64,000 bases of DNA from Echinicola shivajiensis (GTDB lineage Bacteria; Bacteroidota; Bacteroidia; Cytophagales; Cyclobacteriaceae). The notes beneath the pieces are model-generated. The model saw only the letters and a list, made by a program, of their open reading frames with translations. It did no database searches and had not been told where the DNA came from. The stretch lies in assembly GCF_018642165.1 (NCBI RefSeq), contig NZ_JAHHZM010000011.1, positions 1 to 64,000 on the forward strand, given 5' to 3'. Each line of letters begins with the position of its first letter. The stretch's first letter is position 1. Positions 34,295 to 43,607 of this stretch are shown piece by piece. The translations under genes and the position numbers were made by a program.

Positions 34295-34504
34295 ACTTGG
34301 GCAATTGTACTTCATTCGATAACTAGCGAATTCAAAGGAAATCTAAAGCAGAAAAAGGAATTCATAAAATCGAATAGGAGCGTTGGGAGACTCCCTTATT
34401 TTTTATTCCAAGTCACTGTTTACCCAAAAGCTTAGAGCAGCATAAATCTGGAAAGATAGGAACTGAATTATAAAGTTATTTATTATCTAAGGTTCAAATC
34501 AGTA

Positions 34505-35473
34505 CTATTTACTTGTTATAGTGGTAACAGCAGAAGAGGAATTTAACTTAATCCAGTTGGCAAGGTCGGCAGTAAAAGCCCTGGCACTTTTCGAGGATAG
34601 ATGAAGACCATCTTTAAACTCATAGCTCGTTTCCTGCTTGGTAAAATCAATATAAGGCACTTCTAAATCTGAGGAAAACTCCATCATCAATTGATCAAAA
34701 TCACCCATTAATCTTTCCTCAATTTGAAGAATTGGCTTTTCTAAAGGCATTCTAACAAGGTATACCTCACCAAAGTTTTTTAAAAATAAAATGGTTTCCA
34801 TTAAATATTTTAATCTTACTTCAGAAAAAGTAAATTCCCTCAGATAGCCCTCGAACATTTCTACCATAACGCCAGTCCTGTATGAAATTGCATTCTCTGA
34901 CATCTCCCTTTTGGTTTCAAACCAACCATTGTCATGCAGTTTGGATGGACCAGGTCTAAGCCATTGTAATGGTATTTCGTAAAAAGAATTTTTATAATGA
35001 CCATTTAAATAATACCAATTGGGATCCAAATCCACTTTTTTCACTTCATGTAAGAACTTATTATTTTCATCAAAAATTGAGGTGTCATTTGGATCTTCTT
35101 TATAACTGGATATTCCCCAAGGATCAATAGTTACGATAAAGTAACTACCCCTAGCATTCTCATCTAACTTTCTTTTTATGCTATTAAGATATATAGAGCC
35201 ATAGGGGGAATTATTAACAGAAAAGCTATAATTATAAATGGGGGCATTAAATAGCTCCATTAATTCAGCGTCCAATACATTTGGAACTATTCCTTGAGCG
35301 GCTTTGGAATTACCTATAATCAATGCGCTTTGCTTAGGGGTAGTAAACCTTCTATAAAAGGAATCTGTCCGCCCTTGGTCGAAAAATAAAACCAACCAAA
35401 AAGAAGTGATCGGGAATATGGAAAACAAGACTATTTTAGTAAAAAACCTTATCATATCATTCGATCCTATCAT
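34505..35473 (-). CDS. SGNH-like protein of O-acyltransfer type, paralogue of the 40845 gene
   Basis: This 322-residue protein has a single N-terminal membrane anchor (FFTKIVLFSIFPITSFWLVL) and an SGNH/GDSL-like fold. The first block is ALIIGNSKAAQGI, with Ser after Gly-Asn, and the final block is FKDGLHLSSKSA, with Asp-x-x-His. It is clearly similar to the gene at 40845-41768, which is coupled to an MBOAT acyltransferase, so it probably also takes part in surface glycan acylation. ATG 35455 is a reasonable alternative start. It is flanked on both sides by dehydrogenase remnants, suggesting a local duplication or insertion. Confidence 0.65.
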   Translation of the reverse strand: MIGSNDMIRFFTKIVLFSIFPITSFWLVLFFDQGRTDSFYRRFTTPKQSALIIGNSKAAQGIVPNVLDAELMELFNAPIYNYSFSVNNSPYGSIYLNSIKRKLDENARGSYFIVTIDPWGISSYKEDPNDTSIFDENNKFLHEVKKVDLDPNWYYLNGHYKNSFYEIPLQWLRPGPSKLHDNGWFETKREMSENAISYRTGVMVEMFEGYLREFTFSEVRLKYLMETILFLKNFGEVYLVRMPLEKPILQIEERLMGDFDQLMMEFSSDLEVPYIDFTKQETSYEFKDGLHLSSKSARAFTADLANWIKLNSSSAVTTITSK

Positions 35474-35599
35474 CCAATAAGCATTAATTTACTACTATTT
35501 TTTGAAGAGATTATTTTTTTTCACCAAAGATTTCGATCTAAAAAACAAATCATAAAAAACTGTTTACCAACTACTTAACACCATCAACAGAAAACTTCA

Positions 35600-35880
35600 T
35601 CTTCAAAGCTTTAGATAAACTTAACACTAAAGCTGTAACTCCTTTACTCTGTACTGAAATCACTACCCATTCCCCAAGTGTACACTTATGTTGTGGAACA
35701 ATGGTAAAGTCCAAAAGGTTGAAAATGGTGCTTCGGCATTAATGTAAAGGAACTTTTAACCTGAGCAATGTCAGTGTTCCCTTGTTTTTTATTGTCGACT
35801 TCAAGTTAGGACGCGAAATTGGAGAGACCGAAGAAGCGAGTTGGAAGGCTCCCTTATTTTCATTCCCATCATTATTCCGA
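35600..35880 (+). pseudogene. Second alcohol dehydrogenase remnant
   Basis: The plus strand reads KALDKLNTKAVTPLLCTEIT (from about 35608), matching the stretch after the deletion in the 33668 pseudogene. GTAAAGTCCAAAAGGTTG then matches the start of its nucleotide-binding domain. The rest of the coding part is missing, and the sequence jumps to the former 3' region (CTCCCTTATTTT.CATTCC, compare 34390-34410). It is too short and broken to be functional. Confidence 0.6.
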
Positions 35881-36085
35881 TAAATATTTGGAACAGCAGC
35901 CATAACTGATCTGTAATACCTACTAAGGAACTGGTAGAGCACTTTTTCAAGTGAGTCTATTTGCCAATGACTTGGAAGAATATAATTAGTGTACCAAATT
36001 GAAAAGTCCATCTTGGAATCTAATCGAGACAGCCCTTAATCTAAATACAGAAACAATTACATAGATTCATAGAGCATTATGAAAT

Positions 36086-36715
36086 TTAGTCAAAAAAATA
36101 GCTAGCTTGACCTTTACTAATCCATTCATTATTTTCCTTTTCCATATAATTTACCCAGCCCATTTTTTTAGTCTGTCTTTTTCCATCCACCATCAAAAAA
36201 TAATAATCCTGTCCACCGACAAATGCCTGATTTCGGTCAGCACTATATGCAATTTTATTTAGAACTGTATGATAGCCATCAGGCACATCATATCGGCTTT
36301 GCATAATTTCCCAGGCTTTGTGATCGTCATTTCCGAAAATAAAGGAATATTCACCATTTGAAATTAATTTCACTTCTTTATGGAAATTGATCTTGTTTTG
36401 GTCAAGGAAAGAAACAGAGGTATTTTCTTCCATAAACTTTTGAAACAATCCATCCTCCATCATCTTTAAAGTATTTGAATTAAAAAACAATTGTAAATCC
36501 TTTGATAAGGGAAGAATAATTGACGTTTCCTGCTTGACAAGCATATTACTTAAGGAATAATCCTCCAAAATCGTTTGATAAACCGAGTAATCCTCCAGAT
36601 CTTGGAGGTCTGCACCATCAAGTTCAAATTTTGGAAATTCATGATTATCGGTTGTACATGCAGTAAAAGAAACTGCCATGACTAAATAGGCGATCAAAAA
36701 CAATATCGTCTTCAT
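36086..36715 (-). CDS. Lipoprotein of unknown function
   Basis: This is a 209-residue predicted lipoprotein (FLIAYLVMAVSFTAC). I recognise no family. Residues about 40-130 have some resemblance to a fasciclin-like arrangement (YQTILEDYSLSNMLVKQE.. TSIILPLSKDLQLF), but key motifs are not clear. It stands alone on the minus strand. Confidence 0.5.
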   Translation of the reverse strand: MKTILFLIAYLVMAVSFTACTTDNHEFPKFELDGADLQDLEDYSVYQTILEDYSLSNMLVKQETSIILPLSKDLQLFFNSNTLKMMEDGLFQKFMEENTSVSFLDQNKINFHKEVKLISNGEYSFIFGNDDHKAWEIMQSRYDVPDGYHTVLNKIAYSADRNQAFVGGQDYYFLMVDGKRQTKKMGWVNYMEKENNEWISKGQASYFFD

Positions 36716-37000
36716 CCAATTTCAATAAAATCTAAGTTTATAATAAAGTAGTTAAACTTTAAATTGAAGCTAAAAGTTTTTTTATTTTTAAAAGATCAGC
36801 CTTGGGTGAATTTATATTGAAAATGGTGTCTTGGAATTTGTTTTCTCCAATTTAAACGTTTCTAATCATTGCTGATTTTCATTTTGACAATGAACAAAGA
36901 AACATTAAACACCTTTAAATAGACTATTTATATTTAAAACCAGCACATTATCAGTTGAAAAAACAAGATCATATTTTAGTTCACTGGACATAAAACAATC

Positions 37001-37882
37001 ATGGCACTTGTAAGACAGTTTATAACATTATTCTTATTGCTGATTTCTATATTTTCAATGGGGCAAAGCGCACAGGATACTTTTTCAAAGCCTACAATCT
37101 TATTTAAAATTACTCACCCCTATTCCCAAAATGTTTCCTATTTATTTGGAACACATCATGCTTTTGGAAAAGAATTTTTTGACTCCTTGACCAATGCCAA
37201 TCAAGTTTTGTCTGCTAGTGATCTCTTAATCAAAGAAAACCTAAACGATCCGGAGAATTCGGCTGAGCAAATCATCAATAGGCGTACATTGATTACTGAT
37301 TGGGACAAATATTTGAGCAAAAAGGATTTGGCATTTGTAGAAAGCCTATTTGCCACAAGTCCAACGAACTTCAACAAAATGACTCCCACTGAAATGTACG
37401 TTTTTCTTAACAGGCATTTTAAGCAGGAAGTTTGCCTTTCAAAAGTCCCTTCGGACACTTCAATGTCTTTAGATGATTATATCGGTTCAATCGCCAAACA
37501 ACAAAACATAGAACTATTGGGGCTTGAAACAGCTGAAGAACAAATAAAACTGATCAATAAAGATGTGGAAGGAATGCCTCGAAAAACGCATCAAAGAAGG
37601 TTAAAAAACATCATCGAAAAAATGAGGACAAAAAACATCAAGGACTGTGTAGAAACCAACGGGTACAGTAACATGCAAATTGACTATCAATTGAACACTC
37701 CCTGCAGGAATACACTTATTTTAACTGACAGAAACAATAGATGGATGCAAACTTTAGAGAGTTTGCTAAAAACGAACAACTGCTTCATTGCTGTTGGATT
37801 AAGCCATTTAATGTATGAATGCGGACTGATTAACCAGATCCAAGATCTTGGTTATACTGTACAAGCCATAAATGTAAAATAA
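37001..37882 (+). CDS. TraB/GumN family protein
   Basis: This 293-residue secreted protein (signal TLFLLLISIFSMGQ) has TraB/GumN hallmarks: VSYLFGTHHAFG, where a Gly-x-His motif follows a beta-strand, RNNRWMQTLESLL, and the C-terminal FIAVGLSHLMYECGLINQI. Related Tiki proteins are metalloproteases; the bacterial role is unknown. The conserved final segment usually contains GxxH, here GLSHL. It is alone, with an AT-rich upstream region. Confidence 0.85.
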   Translation: MALVRQFITLFLLLISIFSMGQSAQDTFSKPTILFKITHPYSQNVSYLFGTHHAFGKEFFDSLTNANQVLSASDLLIKENLNDPENSAEQIINRRTLITDWDKYLSKKDLAFVESLFATSPTNFNKMTPTEMYVFLNRHFKQEVCLSKVPSDTSMSLDDYIGSIAKQQNIELLGLETAEEQIKLINKDVEGMPRKTHQRRLKNIIEKMRTKNIKDCVETNGYSNMQIDYQLNTPCRNTLILTDRNNRWMQTLESLLKTNNCFIAVGLSHLMYECGLINQIQDLGYTVQAINVK

Positions 37883-38085
37883 TACAGTGAAGCTTATATT
37901 TTGAAGCCTCTTCAATCAATTCGGTAAAGCCCACTCAATACTGTATTAAACCTACTTCCCTATAATTTAAGCTGTTTGATTCATTCCTGAAACCGGTACG
38001 ACCCTCACTCAAAAACAATCATAACATATTGAATATCTGATAGTTTAATCAATATATATATCGTATATTAAATAAAAAAGGCGCA

Positions 38086-38829
38086 ATGTCAGATAAACAG
38101 AATACCTCAAACAACAAGGGAAAAATGGCACAATCAAGAAGAGGCTTAATCAAAACCTTGGGATTTGGATTAAGCCTGGCATCATTGCCTCCTTTTATCC
38201 CTTATCATATGATGGACATACCTGAAGAATCTCTTGATCATGGCGAAACTATAATTCCTTTGAATGAAAGGACATTTATGGAGATGCAGAAATTTATCGA
38301 AGAATGTATTGAAGCAAACAAAGAAAGTAATCCTCAAGAAGCTGTAAAGGAAGTATTAACCAGGGCTCTTTCAGATCCATCTAAAATTTTAAAAAATATT
38401 GGAGAACCCAGGGAAGCTGGCTTAAAAGTCTTTCTCCGCTCAAAAGAGCTGACCATATTTGCTGCTACTTGGACCCCTCAAATGAACCTCATGCCACATA
38501 ATCATCTAATGTGGGCAAACATTGGTATTTATACTGGTCGGGAAGATAATATTCTATGGGAAAGATCTTCAGAAACATTAGAAGCAAATGATGTTAGGTG
38601 TTTATTTGAGGGAGATGTTGCTACGCTAAATCCCAATGCCATTCACTCAGTAACCAATCCCTTACAGCGTTTTACAGGCGGGATTCATATATACGGAGGA
38701 GATTTCTTTGCCACCGCGCGTAGTCAATGGGATCCTGAAACACTAAAAGAAGAACCGTCCAACGGTGAAGTAATTAGAAAAATCTTCCAGGAGGCTAATG
38801 AACAATTAGAGCGGATGAAAAATAAATAG
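38086..38829 (+). CDS. Cupin-fold protein (cysteine-dioxygenase-like), Tat signal
   Basis: This is a 247-residue protein. A twin-arginine-type leader (QSRRGLIKTLGFGLSLASLP) suggests folded export. The core is a double-stranded beta-helix with the metal-binding PHNHLMWANIGIYTGRED and LNPNAIHSVTNP, as in predicted metal-dependent cupins related to cysteine dioxygenase. A redox or sulfur-compound dioxygenase role is possible but unproved. Start 38086 keeps a polar extension before the leader; ATG at MAQSRR is an alternative. Confidence 0.75.
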   Translation: MSDKQNTSNNKGKMAQSRRGLIKTLGFGLSLASLPPFIPYHMMDIPEESLDHGETIIPLNERTFMEMQKFIEECIEANKESNPQEAVKEVLTRALSDPSKILKNIGEPREAGLKVFLRSKELTIFAATWTPQMNLMPHNHLMWANIGIYTGREDNILWERSSETLEANDVRCLFEGDVATLNPNAIHSVTNPLQRFTGGIHIYGGDFFATARSQWDPETLKEEPSNGEVIRKIFQEANEQLERMKNK

Positions 38830-38961
38830 ACTTATAAGCATTCAGAGTTATTTATCAGAAAACCATATTAGACCATATATTTTACCCTCCCTTAAATCTT
38901 ATTAAGATTCTTATTTTAATCTTTTGCAATCACACTAGGAATGAATTGAAAGCCATTTAAA

Positions 38962-39558
38962 TTATCTATTTAATTGAAATTTCATTAAATATTCAATAAT
39001 CCTTTCCACTGATGTATCAATAGATAATTGATGTGTCTTTATTTGAATATGGGGATTTCTTGGCTTTTCATAAGGTGAATCTATACCAGTAAAATTGGTA
39101 ATTATCCCAGATCGGGCCTTTTGATATAAACCTTTGACGTCCCTTTCCTCACAAACTTTCAGTGGGCAGTCAACATGAACCTCAACAAAATTTTCTTCTC
39201 CCACCAATTCACTGATCATCTGACGTTCATTTTCAAAAGGGGAAATAAAAGCCGCAATAACAATCAGTCCTGCATCCAACATTAACTTACTCACTTCCCC
39301 TACTCTACGAAGGTTTTCTATTCTGCCTTCTTTAGTGAAACTTAAATCTTTATTGAGACCTGACCTCAAATTATCACCATCCAGTAAATAGGTTTTATAT
39401 CCCTTATTATATAAAATGGTCTCGGTTAAACTAGCCAGAGTTGATTTCCCTGAACCTGATAATCCCGTAAACCAGAGTAAAAATGGTTTTTGCTTAAGCA
39501 AAATTATCCTATCTGATTGCGTAATCTTAAACTGATTTGGAAAAACATGAGCAGTCAT
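38962..39558 (-). CDS. cysC: Adenylyl-sulfate kinase
   Basis: This 198-residue APS kinase phosphorylates adenosine 5'-phosphosulfate to PAPS, the donor for sulfotransferases. The P-loop is GLSGSGKST, followed by LLDGDNLRSGLNKDLSFT and FISPFENER, all standard. It has no fused sulfurylase, and no cysDN or sulfotransferase is nearby, which suggests dedicated PAPS supply for sulfation rather than assimilation. ATG 39558 is used; an in-frame GTG at 39576 is weaker. It lies 240 bases after the MBOAT/SGNH/AlgX-like genes on the same strand. Confidence 0.9.
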   Translation of the reverse strand: MTAHVFPNQFKITQSDRIILLKQKPFLLWFTGLSGSGKSTLASLTETILYNKGYKTYLLDGDNLRSGLNKDLSFTKEGRIENLRRVGEVSKLMLDAGLIVIAAFISPFENERQMISELVGEENFVEVHVDCPLKVCEERDVKGLYQKARSGIITNFTGIDSPYEKPRNPHIQIKTHQLSIDTSVERIIEYLMKFQLNR

Positions 39559-39796
39559 AAGGTATAATATTTTCACAAAAAGGCGGGAAATTCCGCTAAT
39601 TCCGGTGTTCGCAATATCTAAAAATAAACAATTCCTAATAATTGGATCGTATCTTTTTAAATCATATCCTGGATAAAGAAACTGTTATAATATAAATCCT
39701 GTAAAAGAAGAAGATCAATAAAAGAGCTAGTGAAAGCATTCCTATTTTCTTAATAAATGAGATTAGGTCAATGGTTTTCTATAACCCAATATTGGT

Positions 39797-40843
39797 TTAG
39801 TTTAAGTTTTGAATTTCCTCGATTTTATCTTTCAATAGCCCCGCTGCCAAGTCCACTCCATATTCATTCCAATGGGTATCTTGCCTTTGGTAATACTCTC
39901 CATCCTCCTCCAACATTACTTTTAACACATTGATATTATTGATCCCAAGACAATCCAGTCCTGCATGAATACCATTAAGGTACTTAGGGAAATCAGACTT
40001 TTGTAAGACTTTATTATAAACCGTTTCTTTAGTCGGTATAGGCATGACAATTAATTTTATTCCCTGATTATCACAATAATCCTTATAGCCAATCAAGCTA
40101 GTTAGAGAATGAATTTTGTCCTGATTATTGAAAATCTTGTAATTTTCACCTTTATATAAATACTGGTCCTTAAGCTTTGGATACACTGGCTTTTCCTCAA
40201 ACAATTTATGGCGTAAAAAATATGCCCAATGAACCCTGCTGATCTTATCCCAAACCAAATTAAGTTGATATTCATTTATCCAATTAGTAACAGGTACCTT
40301 AATCATATCATATTTTCCGGATGTATAAGGCACAAAAGTCTCAGGGAACAATTTTTCAGCAAATTCATAAACCAAAATATCCGGCTTTTCTACCAATCCT
40401 TTTTTTAACATTATATCAAAGGTCCTTAAAGGAACAGGGGCCATATTATATACCTTTATCTGCCCATTGTATAATCTTGTCAATTGGTTGGACAATATTT
40501 GACTCTGGTTCAAGCCAGTTCCCACTATAAAAGAATCTCCCAACAAAATGATATCAGGATTTTTAATAAAGTAATCATTTCTAAAACCATATTCATCAGT
40601 AATCCAGCTGTTCAGAGAATATATTGCAGAGTCTGCTCCATCACTCAAATCCCCCCTCTCCAACATTTCCAGAGATTGGCTTTGATAGAACTGACCATAA
40701 GTCAACATATCTTTTTGATAGGAAATAGCCTCCCAAAACCTATGAGTCCAAAATGTATGTGGCAAAACAAATACTTCCACACAGCCCAAAAAGATGACCG
40801 GAATAAGAAAAACTCCTATTTTCTTAATAAAAAAAGCTTTCAT
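39797..40843 (-). CDS. AlgX/AlgJ-like SGNH acetyltransferase-type protein
   Basis: This 348-residue protein has a membrane anchor (FLIPVIFLGCVEVFVLP) and an SGNH hydrolase-like domain as in alginate O-acetylation proteins AlgJ and AlgX. The catalytic serine block is ILLGDSFIVGTG, and the Asp/His block is DTHWNEYGVDLAAG. It would move acetyl groups from the MBOAT carrier to a polysaccharide outside the inner membrane. ATG 40843 starts one base after the stop of the preceding SGNH gene, so the three genes 43254-39797 form a tight operon. An upstream start would overlap that gene by 26 codons. Confidence 0.75.
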   Translation of the reverse strand: MKAFFIKKIGVFLIPVIFLGCVEVFVLPHTFWTHRFWEAISYQKDMLTYGQFYQSQSLEMLERGDLSDGADSAIYSLNSWITDEYGFRNDYFIKNPDIILLGDSFIVGTGLNQSQILSNQLTRLYNGQIKVYNMAPVPLRTFDIMLKKGLVEKPDILVYEFAEKLFPETFVPYTSGKYDMIKVPVTNWINEYQLNLVWDKISRVHWAYFLRHKLFEEKPVYPKLKDQYLYKGENYKIFNNQDKIHSLTSLIGYKDYCDNQGIKLIVMPIPTKETVYNKVLQKSDFPKYLNGIHAGLDCLGINNINVLKVMLEEDGEYYQRQDTHWNEYGVDLAAGLLKDKIEEIQNLN

Positions 40844-40844
40844 G

Positions 40845-41768
40845 TTACAATTGACTTTTAATCCATCTACCAAGATCCTTTGATATCGTTCTCCCGGACT
40901 CTTGATACAAGTGAATACCATCAGTGTAGATGAATTTCCCTGCCTGAGAACTATAATCTTTATAGGCGACCTTATATTTGTCGCTTATTTTGTCCATCAT
41001 TTTTTGAAAGTCAGGAAGAACCAACTGATCATATTTCAATATCTTAGGATGCGCTGGCATATAAACCAATACAACCTTTCCATGATTCTTGAGTTCGATA
41101 ATGGTTTTTTCCAAATACTTCAATCTGGTTTCTGAAAGCTGGAGACTTTTGTAACCACTTTCAAACTGCCTCACCTTTTGTTGTATTCTATAATTTACCG
41201 TTGCTGTATCCATAGGCAATACTAGTTCCAGCCAGCCATTATTTCTGTGTAAGCGTTCATTGGCAGGTCTGAAGTAACGGTGTATAATTTCGTAATAGGA
41301 TGGACCAAACCAATTCATCATATAAACCAAATGAGGCTTAAAATTTTGGTTTTGCAGTTCAGCCAAAGGTGAATCCCTCTCTGGGAAAAATACCGGATCA
41401 TTTGGATGGTTACCTCCCTCCACCAATGCCCAAGGATCAACAGTAACTATAAAAAGTCCATCGATTGTCTTTTGATCCAACTTATCCATAATGCTTTCAA
41501 GATAGATTGGACCATAGGCAGAATAACCTATTCCAAAACTATAATTATACAGACCTGAGGATAATGGTGTATCAATTCCCTCTTCTACAAACTCAGGTAT
41601 CAATCCCTGAGCAGCCCTTGAATTCCCAACAATCAATGCGCTCTTTTTTCCTGTAGTAAAACGCATACCAAATGGATCCGCATTACCACCTTCAACGGCC
41701 CAAACTGCCCAAAAACTTAATGCAAGCACCAACGAAAACAATATGCATTTCTTCAGAAAACCCCACAT
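40845..41768 (-). CDS. SGNH-like membrane-anchored protein of MBOAT operon
   Basis: This 307-residue protein has one N-terminal membrane segment (CILFSLVLALSFWAVWAV). Its SGNH-like domain runs from ALIVGNSRAAQGLIPE to YTDGIHLYQESGR, with Ser and Asp-x-x-His. It is about one third identical by eye to the protein at 34505. ATG 41768 begins one base after the MBOAT stop (41770), which settles the start against a longer in-frame reading. It probably cooperates with MBOAT and the AlgX-like protein in acyl transfer. Confidence 0.7.
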   Translation of the reverse strand: MWGFLKKCILFSLVLALSFWAVWAVEGGNADPFGMRFTTGKKSALIVGNSRAAQGLIPEFVEEGIDTPLSSGLYNYSFGIGYSAYGPIYLESIMDKLDQKTIDGLFIVTVDPWALVEGGNHPNDPVFFPERDSPLAELQNQNFKPHLVYMMNWFGPSYYEIIHRYFRPANERLHRNNGWLELVLPMDTATVNYRIQQKVRQFESGYKSLQLSETRLKYLEKTIIELKNHGKVVLVYMPAHPKILKYDQLVLPDFQKMMDKISDKYKVAYKDYSSQAGKFIYTDGIHLYQESGRTISKDLGRWIKSQL

Positions 41769-41769
41769 A

Positions 41770-43254
41770 CTAAAACTGAAAATAAATGAATTCCTGCTCC
41801 TTGGTGGCAAACAGGAATATCATCATCACAATACTATAATAAAAGCCATAGCGCACAAGAGAAGGCCACTTAAAACCCATCCTTTGGATTGCAAAATCAT
41901 CTTCCCTGCCCATCCATTCAATAAAGACAAAACAAATAATCAAAATTGTAAATAAATAGATTCTTATATCCATCTGTGGCTTTGAGAAAAGATCCATTGA
42001 CCACAAGCCCTGAAAATACACCCATGCATCTGATAAGGAAGCGGAGCGGAAAATCACCCATGCCAATGTTACCAAAACAAAATTGACCAATATCAAGCCC
42101 ATATCCTTCCAATGTGGAAAGGTTTGTCCCTTTGCCACAATCTCCATATGATTCCTATGTTTATTATTGAGCATTAATGGTAAAAATAGCAAGGCATTCA
42201 ATCCACCCCAAACCACAAAGGTCCAATTGGCCCCGTGCCATAGGCCTGAAACCAAAAAGACAATCAAGACATTGCGCATGGTCATCATTTTATTTTCTTG
42301 ATTTCCTCCTAAAGGAATATAAACATAATCCCTAAACCATGAGGACAAAGAAATATGCCATCTTCTCCAAAATTCAGCTATATCCCTTGAAAAATATGGA
42401 TAAGCAAAATTCTTCATAAGATCAAAGCCCAACAGCCTTCCAACACCTATCGCAATGTCAGAATAACCTGAAAAATCCCCATAAATCTGAAAGCTGAAAA
42501 ATACCGCCCCCACTGCCAAATTACTTGCTGGCTGATCGGAAGGGTTGGTAAAAACTTGATCAACAAATACGGCACAGTTATCCGCGATCACCATTTTCTT
42601 GAATAGCCCCCAAAGAATTTGTCGCATCCCATCCATGGCCTTAGCATAATCAAATGTCCTTCTCTTCATAAATTGCGGCAATAAATGCTTAGCACGTTCA
42701 ATTGGCCCTGCCACTAACTGAGGAAAAAAGCTCACATAGGCAAAAAATGCAATTAGACCTTTGGTGGGATTTAATTTACCCTTATAAATATCCAAAGTAT
42801 AGCTCATCGTCTGAAAAGTATAAAAGCTAATCCCAATAGGCAGGATCAATTTCAACGAGTAATCATTTGCCTGGAAACCCAAACTATTTATTAAGTCAGT
42901 TGCAGACCCAATGAAGAAATTGAAATATTTGAAAAATCCCAATAGCCCCAAATTAAAGGCCATACTGAGACTAAGGTATTTCTTCCTTCCCCTAAACCAT
43001 GATAAAGGACCTTTTGATATATTTTCAGAAATTTGATATTCTTTAATAGCACCTAACTTTAATCCACATAAATAATCCACTAAGGAGCTGGCAGCAATGA
43101 GGCTCAAAAAACGCCAATCCCACCAACCATAAAAGAGGTAGCTGGCCAAAAGCAAAAATGCATTCTGAGCCTTCAGGTTCTTTTGGAACACTGACCAATA
43201 AAGCAGAAATACTATAGGAAGAAATATTAAAAACTCTATGGAATTAAAAAGCAT
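41770..43254 (-). CDS. MBOAT family O-acyltransferase (AlgI-like)
   Basis: This 494-residue multi-pass membrane enzyme is an AlgI/DltB relative. Diagnostic blocks are ASYLFYGWWDWRFL, ISFYTFQTMSYTLDIY, VSFFPQLVAGPIERA, FWRRWHISLSSWFRDYVYIP and SGLWHGANWTFVVWG, the last with the catalytic His. It passes acyl groups (usually acetyl) across the inner membrane to SGNH partners for polysaccharide modification. It is the first gene of the operon with the two SGNH proteins. Confidence 0.92.
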   Translation of the reverse strand: MLFNSIEFLIFLPIVFLLYWSVFQKNLKAQNAFLLLASYLFYGWWDWRFLSLIAASSLVDYLCGLKLGAIKEYQISENISKGPLSWFRGRKKYLSLSMAFNLGLLGFFKYFNFFIGSATDLINSLGFQANDYSLKLILPIGISFYTFQTMSYTLDIYKGKLNPTKGLIAFFAYVSFFPQLVAGPIERAKHLLPQFMKRRTFDYAKAMDGMRQILWGLFKKMVIADNCAVFVDQVFTNPSDQPASNLAVGAVFFSFQIYGDFSGYSDIAIGVGRLLGFDLMKNFAYPYFSRDIAEFWRRWHISLSSWFRDYVYIPLGGNQENKMMTMRNVLIVFLVSGLWHGANWTFVVWGGLNALLFLPLMLNNKHRNHMEIVAKGQTFPHWKDMGLILVNFVLVTLAWVIFRSASLSDAWVYFQGLWSMDLFSKPQMDIRIYLFTILIICFVFIEWMGREDDFAIQRMGFKWPSLVRYGFYYSIVMMIFLFATKEQEFIYFQF

Positions 43255-43521
43255 ATAATATTTAGGCTAGGGTGTGGATCAATAAGGTAAATTTAAATTA
43301 ATCAAAAGCGATTATTATTAAAAGAAGAAAGTTCAAGTAATTGATCTAAATCGAAAAAACATCAAAATAAATCTGTTCCAAATCTTTAACAAAGCGATGA
43401 CTTGGAACAATTAATAATAGGAGTCTTCATACTCAGTATTCCAACTTTGAAAAGTTAACCACATTTTGAACTCTTGTTCCTTCCCACTACCCGCTTCAAG
43501 CATCAATCGCTCCCATTTACT
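43255..43521. other. Intergenic stretch upstream of the MBOAT operon
   Basis: AT-rich, presumably with the operon promoter on the minus strand. No repeats or genes. Confidence 0.4.
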
Positions 43522-43564
43522 ATAAAAAGCCCAGAAAGTAAGGGCTTAGGGGACTTTCTGGGCT
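43522..43564 (-). terminator. Rho-independent terminator of the SQR-like gene
   Basis: On the minus strand AGCCCAGAAAGT pairs perfectly over 12 bases with ACTTTCTGGGCT, and TTTTTAT follows. It lies 44 bases after the stop of the flavoprotein gene. Confidence 0.9.
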
Positions 43565-43607
43565 GGTTTAAGCAAAAAGTTGACAAATCTATCTTCTACC
43601 CTCAGCC

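Noticed and set aside
35739-36011. Minus-strand open frame of 90 codons
   Set aside because: Antisense to the decayed dehydrogenase 3' region; low-complexity composition.
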